64,000 bases of DNA, taken from contig CM039182.1 in assembly GCA_008360975.2 (NCBI GenBank), positions 31,855,566-31,919,565 on the forward strand, written 5' to 3'. How positions within the stretch are numbered: position 1 is the first letter of the stretch; every line of letters begins with the position of its first letter. Made by a program: the position numbers and the translations under genes. Shown piece by piece: positions 1 through 13,644 of the stretch. A model generated the notes under the pieces. It was not told the origin of the DNA. It worked only from the letters and a program-made list of their open reading frames with translations, and did not search any database. This DNA comes from Lichenostomus cassidix. Taxonomy: Eukaryota; Chordata; Aves; Passeriformes; Meliphagidae.

Positions 1-464
1 TTTCCACAGTGCTCAGCACGTCTGTGTGTTCAAAGGGCAGCTTCAAAGCCACTTTTGGTAGTAAGGAGAACACGACACTTCTGCAAGAAAGACCTCAGGC
101 TCATCACAAGACAAGCTGAAGACACTGTTAGCAGCTAATAGCAACTTCTGCTTGGGGAAGTTAGCACAGCACCAGAGACCAGAATGTGCAGGACTGAGTT
201 TGCCATGGCAACATTCAATTCCCCTAACCAAAAGGGTTTGTCCTCCTGAAAGTCCTCGACTTGCTACAAAATTAAGTGTGTGGTGAGTAACTGGGTCACA
301 ACTCTGATGGACTCATCATCCCCACTGCACAGGCTGGACTTGTTAGTGACAGCAGAGCCACCTTCTGGCCCCAGCCAATGGCCCTCCCAGCAGTGCCAAG
401 AGCAAACACTGGGTTCATCCCTATTTACCTTGCTGTCATAATGGGACTTCTGAAATGCTCAATC

Positions 465-482
465 AAAAAAAAAAAAAAAAAA
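465..482. repeat. A18 homopolymer
   Basis: Eighteen consecutive A on the plus strand in AT-rich intron 3. The sequence before it (…GAAATGCTCAATC) is not recognisable as a retroposed element, so it is listed only as a simple repeat. Confidence 0.9.
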
Positions 483-665
483 GGAGGTAACATGCTGTGG
501 AGTATTTCAATTTTCATGTTTCAAATTAAGCAAAAGATAGAAAGCAACTGAAAATAGGTCTCAGGAAGAGCATCACATGCAACCCTGAGTACAACTATTG
601 TAACTAACTTCATGTACCACATATTTAAGTACTTCCAGATAATACTGCTGGATCATTTAAATTTG

Positions 666-697
<32 letters not shown>

Positions 698-698
698 A
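666..698. repeat. Compound (TA)n(CA)n microsatellite
   Basis: About ten TA units pass directly into about five CA units. Such compound dinucleotide tracts are usually length-polymorphic. No other feature is linked to it. Confidence 0.9.
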
Positions 699-3600
699 AC
701 ACCCCTGTGTATATTTAAAAAATGGTACCAGAAAGAGAGGACTAAATGCTTTAAAACCACACAAATATTAAAGAACAACATTTAAAAGGACCTGCTTTGA
801 ATCTGCTAAGTCAGAAATTATTTAGAGTATCATTACCATGATTTACCAATGGAATAAGGTTAGCTTATAAAAAAAAAAAAAAGGAATCCAACAAATACAA
901 GCAACATGGTAAATTATTACAGATAACATTAGTACCAAAACTCCCTCCCTCTCCTTTTTAAAAAAAAATTCATGCAATAGAAAAGTTCACTGAGAGAATA
1001 TTATAATGAAGCTCTGAAAATAGAAGAAATTTCAAAAGAAATTTTTGGGCTACAAAATTAGCCCAGAACACAGCACACAAAAAATTCTCATGTGCTTTCA
1101 TGTTCCCACATTACACCCTGAGATGGGAATAGTCTCTTAAATGTGATAGGAAAGAAATATTAGTGTGCATTATGCTAAGGATTGTATGAGATGGAAAAAG
1201 AAAAATCATAGTATCAATGCTGACAAATGGCATTAAATGGTCTGCAAAGCTAAAAAAAGTACTTGAGAAATGTTTAAGAGAAAAGCAAAAAAACCCCACT
1301 TATTAGATGCATGGGTGGCCTCCTTCACAAAGAGATTAAAGGGAACAGGATAATTCAGTTTGGAAAGGAGTGAGAGGGAATATGATACAGGTATTATGAA
1401 ATAACGAATCATGTAGAGATGGCCAAATTGGCAGCTTCTATTCACCCTTCATCTAAATTAAATGAAAACAAGTTTGAAAATACAGAGAATAAGTATTTAT
1501 GCAACATTATCTGAATGCAATTAAGCACCTCACAATATCTACTAAAATACTTCACTAATATCCCCTCTCTTCACTCTAAAGGTGTAACTTCAAGAGCAGT
1601 TTCAGATAACATTGGAGTTTATGAACCAGGTTAGCACTAATGCTAATGCTCCTGATTCACCACCCATCCTTATTTCCAGAAAATTGAAAACCACTGTCAC
1701 ACTGATTGGTCCTTAAAGGCAGGAACTGCTGTTTCATGGAGCTAATCCCCATTCCCAGTATCTCCTTGTGGGCACTGCTGGGGCCCCCTCCTCCTGAGGC
1801 AGACGGGCTACCAGGACATTTCTGTGGCTCTGCATGAGGGAAGGAGGGATCACATGCCGGGCTGGCAGATGGGGGTTGTGAAATGTAGTAGGATGCAGCA
1901 GCAATGCTAGCTCGTGTTCATCTGCCTCCTCTCCAACTGAGGAGGCCAGTTTAAGTGGAAACACTCTTTGCTACTTCTACGATGTCATTTGTAGTTTGCC
2001 AAAGGGAAGGAAAAAAAAAAGTTATAAAAGCATTACTATGCAGTGAGCACTCATTACCCAACTCTGATTAAATGATAGACTACACAAAAGCAAGGGAACC
2101 AGCAAATTTTTTTCCAGCAAAGAATGCTTGGAAAAGCCACTGGGATAAAGGGTGATTTTTCTGCTTTACTCACAGGACTATACCAAGATACAATTGGTGC
2201 CTTATTGGCAGTTTCAACACTTTCTTGTGGAGGCATCAAGCACTGGTCTCCATGAGGAAGACTCTGGCTCAGCCCTAGAGTGCAAGCTGCAATGTCCTGC
2301 TGCTGGCCATGAAAACTAGAACAGAAACGTTTATGTTTTTCCTTTCCCCTTCAACCTTTTAGTCCTCTCAATTTTGCTAGCTCCACATCATTACAGAAAA
2401 TGTGTTCTTTTTAATTGCAAGATTTATCAGGGAAAATTGTATTTCTTCTACATACTTTACTCTCTTTTGTGTGTGTGTGTGCAAAAATAGGACTTTTAAA
2501 AGCTATTTTCTGTAGCTATTTAAAAGTCTTGATGCCACTTCATTACTGCTCTACAAGGCTGGTGCGAGCCTGATATTTTTAGTTTCAGCACAATAATAGT
2601 TTGTTCATTTAAAAAAAAAATGCCTTCTGTAAAGCTGGAATCCTGAAATTATAACAGATATCTGTCAGACTAAAAAGATCAATTTTCAAATAATCTTTTG
2701 GAACCTACCAACAATCACAAATTCCAAGAAATCTCTCCACAAGGGCACAGGCATAATTTCAAGAAGAGTCCACATGTATGAAAAGTGCACAGGTACAACT
2801 GTGCTTTGTAGAAACACAGCCAAGTCAGTGCTTGATACCAGGGAAATCTTTCCTGGGAAGGTTGTCCCATACCTTAACATTAAGAATTTCTTCTAAGATC
2901 TGTTTATAACTATTCAAAAATGATAGAGGAAATCACAGAGGAAAATCCTGTAAAGTGGATTTAGTTCACAGATTAGTGCAGATAGAAAGGAAATATATTA
3001 TAACTCAGATGGAGATCACATCTGAAACATTCCCTCTATTGTGCACAAGACGCAAAATGACAAGCTTTCAGGAAAAAGATAAGTCCTTAACAACCACTTC
3101 ATGAATATCTTGAATCTCTTTATAACCAGGAAAAACTATAAAAAGATTGGAGCATTTTTCTGGAATTATAAGGTCCCCCTTCATTTATTAAATGATCATC
3201 CATAGGATGGAGGCCATGCCTTTGGCTTCCCAGCAGTTTTACTGAGGGACAGCACTGCTGTGGAACAGACATTTCAGGTTTGGCTTCTAAACAACAAGGC
3301 TCTGAAATACAAGAGACTACTGAAGGCAGAAAATCATTATTTGTATTTACAGAGACTTACATGGGCTGTGTTGCTGGATGTCCTCATCCAAAACTTTCCC
3401 TCAAGCTGTCAGTGCACATCACATCCCTCACCTCCCTAGCTATGCTGGCATGACAACTTCTGTCCCTTAGTGAAGACCATCAGTAGCTGTCTCATAACCC
3501 ATGGGGCAGCTCAGCTACCCAAGTAGTTGTAACAGCTATTCCTGAAATTACTCAAGTCAATCCCCACAGCTGGAGAAGACTTTTTTTTTTTTTAACCCAT

Positions 3601-6600
3601 TTCTCCTGGTTTGTATGGCTATTTCCAGGGAGTGGGGAGGAGAGGAAAACCTTTCCTATTCCCTACTGTGAGGACTGGGCACTGAGAAAAGTGGAGAGGA
3701 GTTGTAGCAAGACTGAAGAACTGAAGCCTGGGATCAAACAAAAGCCAAAGTTATATACACTTTATAGCAAGGAGGAGTGATCCTGGTAGAACAAGTACAC
3801 CACCTTTAAGTGCTTGAGTTACTTGAGCTGCAGAATTTAATTGAAATAAAATCCCCAGTAAAGGTCTCCACAGTGCTAACACAGAGATGAGAGCTTTGCA
3901 ACCAACAACAATTATGTGCTGTCAAAACCTTCAGACTGCAAATCCATGAACCTTAGAGCAAAGGGGAAACAGGATTTTTGAGTGCAGAAAATTTCTCTAG
4001 TAAAAAACCCGATCTAGTAGCTACCTAAGCACTCAGTCATAAAACTGAAAGTGTATGTATTTTAAACACTCAAAGCCAAGTTATTAAAAATTCTTAAACT
4101 TTAAGATATTATACCTTTTAAATATTATAATGAAATTCTCTTAAAAACAAATTTACCAAGATCTATGTAATTTCCAAGTCTATCCTAAGGATTCCCAGCC
4201 TTAAGGCCAACCCATGCACTAATCAGTCAAGTAAGGTTTAAGAGGATGTTTACAAATAGCCACAAACATTTGAATGCAATTATCTAAACTAGAAATTAAG
4301 ATTGCAAGAGAGGCACTATATTAATAGCATTTGACCCATGTATACACCAATACAATTCAGAGTGTGAATGCTGAGTATTAGCTGACAGCTTGTAGACTAT
4401 AAACTACTTTTAAGAGTCAGTTTTGAAGGAGCAATCAAATGAAGAGTAAGATGACTGGAACAATGGAAGAAGGGCCACAGTTAAATGAGTTAATTATACC
4501 TAGGGTCCAAGAGTGATCTTTGCTTCCATCTACTTGCATTCAGGGCCTTCTACAAAGAAGTGAAAGAGTTTTCCATTTGCAGCCTTGCAGAATGTAATTA
4601 TTCACCAGCAAGCTCTCAAACTCTGAAGTTTATTGTTCAACCTCATTATTAATAAAATTAGATTGTTTTCTTTTAAATGAAAAATGAAATGCAATCATGA
4701 AGGAGGCAAGTTTACACTGTTGCACTCACTCTGCAGTAATTATCACTCTTGAGTTGTACAGACCTGGAAAAAAAACTACCCTCATTTCTTATAAGCATTG
4801 GGATTCATAGAGGAAAGAGGGAATATTAAACAATGTGGATGATACATGGGTTTGGGCTGTTTGCTGTTCTTTCATTCAGCAGAGCTGTCCTTTGCAAAAG
4901 TCATCTTTGTGCAAGCATCTGAGCAGTTTGATGACACCAGGTGCTAGACTGATACCCTTGGTTTTAAGAACTCCCCCCTCAGCACAAACCTGCTATTTTC
5001 CAAGAGCCTGGACGCTCAATTTTGATGCAACCTCTTATGCTCTGAACAGGCACTGCAAGTATTTGAATAAGTAGTTCAAGTTGTGTTCCAGTGCTGTTCC
5101 ATAAGTAGCTGTACAAGCTATCCTCTGCGAAAAGTACTATAACTCTCTACAGCAATGTTTCCCTGAACATTAATAAAAACAATCTGTAGCAGTAAAATTT
5201 AAGAGTAAAGGTGAAGAATACTGCAGAGGATGGAGAGGTTGTATGCCATTTACCACTTTCACATTTACTGCACAATAAATTATCTTCCCTTGTCAAAACA
5301 ACTTCTTAAAAAAACTTAAAATTCAAATTTTTTTGACATTTAAAAAGCCAGCACTGTTTAAAATAAGGGAAGTAGGAGTGTAAATTCCAGTATACGCCTG
5401 TATGAATGCACACTTCATTCTGATTTTTCACTGATTCATAGCTAAATACTCAGCCCAACAGAAGGGGAGCTAGATTTTTAGGCACAGAGGGAAAGAGCAC
5501 TTCAGTGCTTTTCTATTGACATGGAAAGAAAGAGGAGGCGGTGTAAGAGGAACTAAGAAATCTTGGTTATTCGCCTGTTGAATATTTAGGGAGCCACAGC
5601 TCTTGAAATCCTTGCTCATGGCATCTGGATGAGAATGAAACATTCTATTCAGAGCTGAGGATAGCAAGAAGATGCAGAGAGCAGTAGTAGGAGACTGCTA
5701 GAGCAGGGGAAAGCTTTATTTTGAACCATCAGCAGCACTGAGCTCTAGGATGAGATCAGTAGCTGTGCATGACAAGCAGCACCAAGCCAGGGTAGCCCAG
5801 AGAGCTTGCAGGTGTAGGCAAGAGATGCATGGACCTCAAAATGAAGAACAATGTACCCTGGATGTAGGAGGGATGGACCAGCGGTCCAGCCATTGCCAGG
5901 TCTTCTGGGGATGGAGGTGAAGAATGAGGCAGGAGTGCTCAGGAGAGATTTCTGAGGGAACTTGACCTGTGCCTTGTAGGAAGGGATGTTGGTGGATCTC
6001 CAGCTGTTGTAGAAGCAGTAAGTGCTAAAGATGCTTGCAAAATGAGGGGTGTAATGAAAGCCATTAAAAAAAAAAAATCTCTGCCACAGAGTTTAGGGAC
6101 AAGCTGCATCACAACCAAGTCAGAGAAGGGAGTGAATAGGAAAATCAGGATCCCAGGTCAGTGACCACACCAGAGCACCTTCTCAGTGCAAGAGAACATA
6201 GGAAAAACACAGATGAGAAAGATGGAGAAACACAGTAGCAGAGGTCTTAGTCACCACATACGCTTACACACACCACACCTGTTGATGCTTGGTTTCAGGG
6301 AGATGGGAACAGCTCAGCATGCTTAAACAGTCATACACCAGAAGCCTTGAAGCCAGCAAACAAGACAACACTGACAACATGATTTTCATCACCCAGATAC
6401 TTGAAAGGATGGGAGTAGGGTGGAGAACCAGAAGCATGACAGGCAAGACCTTCTAATAAAGCATAGCAGAGCTGTGTTCAGCACAGAGGTAGTCTAAGAT
6501 GTCTTCAGACATGAGGCAACTGAATAATGATGGGCCTGGTTGCACATATTCTACTATAAAGACAGGTTCTTAAATTATTAATAACTAAATTATTAATAAA

Positions 6601-9600
6601 GACCTCAAGACATAGAGCACAGTATCCCAGAGGAGATGAGAAATATTAAAACGCCAAGAAAACACACACAAAAGCCTAAACCATCCTCTTCCCCTGTGAA
6701 ACTGGAAGCAAACTTCCCAATAAGCAATGAGAATGTATCAGAAGCTCTGAATAAAACATGGACACTGAATGTGGGGAACAGGCTTCTGCACCAACACAGC
6801 TCCTGGAAGCACTACAAACAGCACCTTTCTGCTGACTTACTGCTCTGAACTGCAAGGCAGGAGGAGAAGCCAAGGACGTCATGGCTTTTTTTTTACTTTA
6901 AAAAGAGAAAATGTTATATGCATTGGGGACCCTTTACCAGCCTTTAAGGTCTTTGACTTTAAATGAATCTGAGACATTCAGAGTAACAGGCTGCCATATT
7001 GTCCTCTCTAGGACATCACAACATCCCTGGCAGCGGGGCTGACAACACTAGAGGAGCTGCTGCCAGGCGCAGAGGCAAGCTTAGAAGCCTGAACACCCTT
7101 GGCTTAGAATTTAAAGTCTAAACACTCCGTACCACCCCAAAAATACATGCAAGCATTTGGACACTCTGCCACATAGCAACAGTAAAATCACTTTTCCCTC
7201 TGCTTACTTGAGAGCATGCTTAACTTTCAGATCAGAATAGTTAGCTCAGTTACAGCAGAAAAAAAAAAAAATTTGGGATGGGGTAACATGGCCGAGTGTG
7301 TTGCAGCAGCCTGTGGAAAGCAATACCCCATGAGGTCTGGCAGTAGATCAAGGGCAGTCATTTCAGTTACTTTTCAGATTATACAGTTTTGTGAAATTAT
7401 TTTGGTAATATTCAGCCTTCTAAAAACCTCTCTATGGAAAGTGGTCTTTTCCAGTCCCTTATTGTTGAGCTGTTACCCACCAGTGCACAATGTGCTACTG
7501 TAGTTGTGCTGGCTACCATGCCAGCAGCACAGTAGTGGTACATGCTGCTGAACCAATGAGACCAGCCCAGAACACGAGGAATGTCTCCCTTTCCAGCCTC
7601 CTCTTTAATTTTAGTGCACACACAGCTCTGCTGCCAGGGCAGGCCATGCCAGGCCAATATTTGATTTGTAAACAGACACTCCAACATGCTCATCTTAGCT
7701 GCGGGCTCCAACTTATCTGCTGTTATTTCCAACTAGCATGCAGGAAAATTTCTGCATGTAACATTATCCACATTAGTGAGCTTTCACAAGAAAGAGGAAG
7801 ATAGTTCAATATATTTTGATGATCATATTTGATGATCAGTTTTTCCTTAACACAGCAGGGGAAAACCCAACCCAGATTTTTCCCTTGTGCCCCTCCAGCC
7901 CAGTTCTGGGGTGTTCAGGAACAAAAGCACAATTAAGGCAGACACACTTTGTCTCTGCACACTACAGCATGCACAGGGTGTGTCCTCTTTATTGTTAATA
8001 AAGGCTCTCATGCTTTCCAATATGATAAAGGAATCACCTCAGGGTTAACGCTCTGAAAATATGAATAGATGGTGACAAGGAAACATGCTAGCTTTATTCC
8101 TTGCTTTGCTCCTACCAGGACAATGCAGGGCACCCCTTCACCTCTATCAGCTGTGGTTATCACAGAACAGCTCCTAAAGTGTACGCCAGGCATCATCACA
8201 GATAGATTTAACTTTTAGAAATTACCTTGGACCATCCTTTTTCTGGCAGCCATTTAGATACACAGTCTTAGATAGCCAATTTCAGTCAACTGGAGTCTTC
8301 TAAGGTTAAATTTATAAAAGGGTTCATTTAATGCTCATTTCTGCATGCTCAGAGACAGACAAGACAGATTTCACTTTCAGTTTGCCCGGTGTTTTTTCCC
8401 TTGATCCTTTCAGAAGAATCCTCGCAAGAGCGGACATCCACAAAAATGTCAGCAACCTATTTCTAGATGAGACAAAGACCAGGCCGTCTGGACTGATGGA
8501 CCAACTGCTCCACTCTCAATCTTTCCCTTGAAGTCATGTCAATACTAACTCATAGTGGAGTTTATGTTTGGGTTTTTTTTTTCTTATGTGAGTCTTGCCT
8601 AAAACTCAAGGACAAAATTTTCCTTCAGTACATTTACAAGAAGAACAGGGGATCGTATAAGAAGGGGTCTAACATTAATTAACCAAGCAGTAGCAAGCAG
8701 CTCAAAAGTAGCAGTGGGTTTTCCAGGGAGGAATCAGAAATCACTTACTCCTCTTGTCCTCCACCTCACCTCTACCCATATTTTTTTTTTGTTTTAACTA
8801 GAAGTTACCTCCATGAGTAATTTTATTCCTAATATCTAGCTAACAAAGAAATGCTAACATGACATTAATAGAGAACTTAAGTCTCTGAACAACAATGCCT
8901 GTATGAGATGATGTTCCTTACTGTTTTGGCTGCATTAAAACTCCCATTAAAATCTTCAGTGCTTGTGGTATTTTTATATCTTCTGACGAGAAATGAGGAA
9001 ATAACTCAAGAGATCTCTGTCCAAATTCTGGGAAAAGGAAGCCTGATCTATCTGCACTCTGACTAGATCTGTAACTACATGTGACATAAATAATGGTCTA
9101 ATTTTTTAAAAAGCCAACAAATAAGCATTACCCACTTCCTCTCATCTGTTTCTTGTATGGTACAGGTAACACCTTCAGCCTTCATCTTTCATCTCAGGAG
9201 AAATGCTAAAAGTGCACTTTAACAAGAAAAACTTGAAGCTAGGGAAGATGCTTGCCATATTAACTGTGTTAGTACATTCTCCTAGGTAGCACATATGGAA
9301 TAACATTCTCCTAGAAACCTCCTAAGAAAACCATTCAAACTAGTTTCTGCAGTTGACAGATGAAAGTCTAAGCAAATCCATCCTCCAGATAACTTAAATT
9401 TGTTCACAGAAGCGGTCCAGCCCTCCACTTCTCTCCACACTCCTGTGTAGGTCTTCACTGCCACTGCTACAGATGCAGATTGCAGCTGCTTGTGCTTGAA
9501 TGCATGCAGCTGATTATATACTTTTTCTAGAAATTAAAATAGCTTCCTTCTACTGTGTACAAATGCATATCTACACACACAACATACTATACATATTCAT

Positions 9601-10113
9601 TCATAGCCCTCCTACTTGCAGGATAGCAGGACTCAGCATGGAACAGCTAGCTGACTTGAGAAGCTGCTTCAGGCGTAAAAATATAAGTTGTGGGATGTGT
9701 TCACAGCACACACATCTCAAAGAACTCTGAACAGCATTAGCATAGGATGAATACTGGTCACTTCACTCTCAACTGCTTCATTTTAAAAGTGACATCTCAA
9801 AGTCTGGTAGGACATATGGAATACTGTACTGAATTCAGAATCTTGTCATAGCATTGTGTTTATTATGATAAATACAGTTCAAGTTGGCCTCCTAAAGGTA
9901 TTCATAACTAAATACTCCTCAGGCAAAACTGAAAAAATATGACTAGAACTCACATCAGCAGCTGAGAGCAGGTCTACCAGGAACAGTTTTATAACACCAA
10001 AAATTACTAATTTAGGAAAAGATGTACAGTAGCCTTACAGTACACAGTAGGCTTCATGTGCATCTTTTTATAAGACACAAACCCTGTCCTCTGAGACCTG
10101 AATCCTGTCCTTT

Positions 10114-10140
10114 GCACATGTACACACCCTGTACATGTGC
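10114..10140. repeat. Perfect short hairpin, 10-bp arms and 7-nt loop
   Basis: GCACATGTAC (10114-10123) is followed by ACACCCT and then its exact reverse complement GTACATGTGC (10131-10140). It could form a stable cruciform or RNA hairpin. There is no T-run or neighbouring gene that would make it a terminator. Confidence 0.85.
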
Positions 10141-11040
10141 TCCCTTATTTTCACATTGAGGCACTTGTGGTGTTCTCCCCACACATGCAATTTCAAAGAG
10201 GACAATGCCAACATGGACACACAGAGTTGCATGCAAAGAGCATTGGTTTAAAGTTCAAATGCTTTCACTGGCCTTCAGTATCTGCTGAAGTCCAGTCCAT
10301 CCAACCACCAGTGTTCATGCTACAGTAGGACTGCAGCTGAAGACCAAGTCTAGACCTTGCCCCATGACAGCCCCAGCTACCTGGTGTCAGAACCAAGACT
10401 CATCTGATGAATTAGACTGAAGTTGTTTCAGCTTTTGATGGGGCCCCCAAATTCTCTAAACAGCTATATGAAACACCATCACTAGAGCTATTCAAGGTCT
10501 AAACAACTCATCTTACCCAGCATAAGGCACAATCAGATACTCCTCAGTGATTTCAAGTCAACATTTGAATCTGTATGACTGGAGTATGGATGACTTTTAG
10601 ACACTCACCACTACAGACAACTTTCCCATATTACCACAGGTTTTATACTTATTAAGAGTTCTACCATTTCACAACAGGTACTAAAAGATTTTATGCACTT
10701 GAAGACTTTCATCTTCATGAAAGGCAGGGGAAAGCCTTAATTACCTTAGGTCTTCCTTGGTCAGGTTTTACTTCTCCTGCTGGAGATAGCCTCAAAGTGG
10801 CCTACATGTTTCTTGCAGTGACACACAAAGAGCAAACCCAGGCCCCCAGACAGACACTTGGGTAAAGAGACTAACATGATGAAGTAGCAAAAAGGAGGAT
10901 GTTGATCTCAAAGGAGGAGGCAGTGTGAAGAAAAGGGAAATACCCACAGCCATTCCTCTCAGCATTGAGAAAATATCATGTGTTAAAACTCTTGGCTCTA
11001 CAAATATAACTTGATAAATCAGTAACTAGTATACAGTAAG

Positions 11041-11250
11041 CCTATATTCATCAAATTGAATAAATTTCACTTTTAAATCATCCAAGATACACCAGAAAGT
11101 GAATGTTTAGATTCTGCACTTCATCATTCTCTATTGCTTTAAAAACAGTACTGAGGTGTTTGCAAGCTCCTTAGTTTCGTTCACACTTTGAGCCAACTAT
11201 GAAGTGAAAGTTATGCGGCATTTAAAGACAGAAATGGGGTCGTAAAGCAA
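11041..11250 (+). repeat. Left arm of a long-range inverted repeat
   Basis: This segment is the reverse complement, at roughly 80% by hand alignment over about 185 bp, of the segment near 13.65-13.90 kb. The best part is 11118-11141 (starts ACTTCATC, ends GCTTTA), which matches all 24 bases at 13783-13806. Homology continues on both sides: GAATGTTTAG before it, and CTGAGG, GCAAGCT, CTTAGTTTC, TTGAGCC, CGGCA and AAAGACAGA after it. Only small indels are needed. I do not recognise the family. Confidence 0.8.
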
Positions 11251-13644
11251 AATATTATTTGTTAATATAAATCTGTACATGAGTGCATATGCACAGAACA
11301 TTATCATCCATCTTTTATACAGTTCACATACTGGGGGAACAAATATGTACAGCTGTGTAAACATACTTGCCCTTAAAATACAAAATACCTAAGGAAAAAG
11401 CAGTATTGCAAGGATTTCTACTTTCTCCCCTTTTATTTTTTCCAAATCTACTTTCTATTGTGTTCTTAAATGGAAATGAAAAGCATTGTAGAAGTATCAA
11501 GTAGGTGTGCAGTGATTTGAAGAAAAAGGGAAAGCAAAGCTCTAGTGGATGCTAAGGTTACATGGAGGAGATTGCAGCTGTAAATAGAAAAAGATAGTGA
11601 AGGTTTAGTTTAGGGGTTTGGAGGCTGACATTTTTTGCATATAATTATTTGCCTTTAAAAAAAGATCTATAAATGTGGCAATGGGAACCAACCATGAAAA
11701 TCTCAGCAGTCAGAGTAGTGCAGAACAGCAAGTGACAACATGAGAACACCTTACCACTTGTGGCAGTGCCATGAACACAACAGGCAACAACTTGAGTTTG
11801 TAACAGAGGTGCATCAAGATGTAAGAGCACAAACTACAAAATCCCTTAATGCTTAACCATAATCAGCTTTGAAAAATAAACTTGTTAAAAAAAATTCCTT
11901 TAAAAATTTTGAGGAAAAACTTGCAGTTCCAGCTTCAAAGCTGCAAAAAGCTTTAACTGCAATATGTCAGTACACATCACCAGCACATGACCCCCAAGAA
12001 GTCCTATGAGCATACCAGGCAGGAAACTAACTGTATGCCTGTCCTTCATTTGTTACACCACGAAGAAAGAGCAGTCATCGGTCACTCTAAACCTTTCAAT
12101 TAAACACTCATTTTCTAACCATGAGAGAGAAGACAAATGGTTCAAGTTCTGGAGTTACCAACTGCAAGCTTAACTAGAACCATAATTACAAAATTCCAAG
12201 TGGTAAATTATGCATGGAGAGGCTGAAATATTCTGGTTTCTTCTGTAAAATACAATCACCTCTTCGCACTGGCCAATAATAATAAAAACTGAATAAATGC
12301 TCCATTGTATATACCTCTAAACTACCCCATGCAAGTATAAATTGTGCTGTAGCAGTGGTTACAAACCACCAATCTATTCCAAAAAAACCAGTTTTGGATG
12401 TCAAAACTGAAATTCCTTAATCAAGAACAAGTCAGCCAGCAGAAGATCTCAGCACCCCTGCCCTTCCCAGCAGACAGCAAATATTCCACATTGTCAAAAG
12501 CGTGTCCAATCTTATTTGCCTTTAGAAAATCAAGCCCTCACAACACGTATATTGGGGTTTATTTGTTTTTTCCAGTGTCAGCTGCTAGGTAAAGAAAGTG
12601 GCACCGTTCTCTACCAGGCATCACCAAGAAGAAGTGTATCTATGCAAACTTTAGATATGCAGGCAGCCATACGATCAGCACTCACGCACAGCTCCAAATC
12701 TAATAATGAACACGCAGTTGTAAACCTGGTATGAACCAGACCACGTGAGAATATGGCTATCTGTGTAACGACTGCAACGCACGGTACTCGTGCGGCGTGT
12801 AATGTTCTTCCCTCATTAAAAACACCAGCACAAAACCATATATGTGAAGCACATGCCTGTTTACAACAATAACTTCCCCAGAAAAGCTCAAAGGACCACA
12901 AAGCTGGAGACAAGACAGTGCAGTTCAGCCTCACACAGCCGTGTGAAGTGTCATGAAAATGATCTCATGCCCTGCAGTGCTTGTCCAGGCTGCACTCCCA
13001 GCACACAGGAGAAAACCAGACCCCATGGCATCCCACACAGGAACACCTGGGAGTGACTGCAGCAGGCAGAGCTGCCCTTTGCCCACACACCTCCGAGTGC
13101 AGTGGGCACGAGAGCAGTGAGATCAGACACCCTGCCTTGAAACTGAAAGAGAGGAGGGAGAAAGCCTAAGGTGGGAGCCAGAAGCACACCTGCAGCTTCA
13201 CCAGCAGCAGACCATGTTCTCCTGCACTGTGGCTCCACGCTGCAGCTCCAGCCAAGCCAGGGGAACCTGATGTCCACAGCCATTGCAGATGGTGACAATG
13301 GGGTGAGAGGCTGGAGAGGATGACTGGCCACAAATCTCACCAAGTGAGTCCAGCCACCGCTTAAAAGCTGTGCGGCCACCCCAGCAAGGGTGTCAACCTG
13401 TTGGGTCCCAACAGAGGAAGCCCTTTCATCCTTAGATTTCTTTTTTTTTTTAAGCTGCATTTCTTCTCCTTTTAGATTGTTGCTTATGAGCTGCGAAAGA
13501 CTGCAGTGAATTATATATTTTCATGCATCATGAGTCACGTTCCTCCCCTTTTCTTTGTCCCAGTCATACGCTGTTTCTGAGTCTGATTCAAAAATGCAGG
13601 GACATGCATTTCTCTCGTACAACAGGGTTTTCAGAATTATTCAT
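11251..13644. other. Spacer between the inverted-repeat arms
   Basis: About 2.4 kb. The left two thirds are ordinary AT-rich intron. Around 12736-12810 there is a cluster of about eight CpG in roughly 75 bases, including ACGACTGCAACGCACGGTAC and GTGCGGCGTG. From about 12.95 to 13.42 kb the DNA is GC-richer, with a 169-codon minus-strand open frame (12951-13460) and shorter plus-strand ones. That frame begins with a lysine run translated from a poly-T tract, has no motif I recognise, and overlaps plus-strand frames of similar quality. I do not call it a gene. Confidence 0.5.

Larger units (their letters stand above)
1..10113. other. Intron 3, left segment: no gene seen
   Basis: AT-rich intron with short unrelated open frames (60-106 codons) on both strands, none with a recognisable domain or codon pattern. 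It includes an A18 run, a TA/CA microsatellite, a (GT)6 tract at 2469-2481 and a direct repeat TTTGATGATCA at about 7815-7839. A somewhat GC-richer stretch at about 5.65-6.05 kb may be an old repeat that I cannot name. No match to IGF2BP3 exon 4 was found. Confidence 0.6.

Noticed and set aside
6636..7804. Cluster of overlapping 60-106 codon frames on both strands
   Set aside because: The frames contradict each other in position and none has a motif. No splice-site-bounded exon was seen.
12951..13460. 169-codon minus-strand open frame
   Set aside because: Its N-terminus is a lysine run from a poly-T tract, no motif is recognisable, and plus-strand frames overlap it. Base composition explains it adequately, although its setting is listed as a finding.
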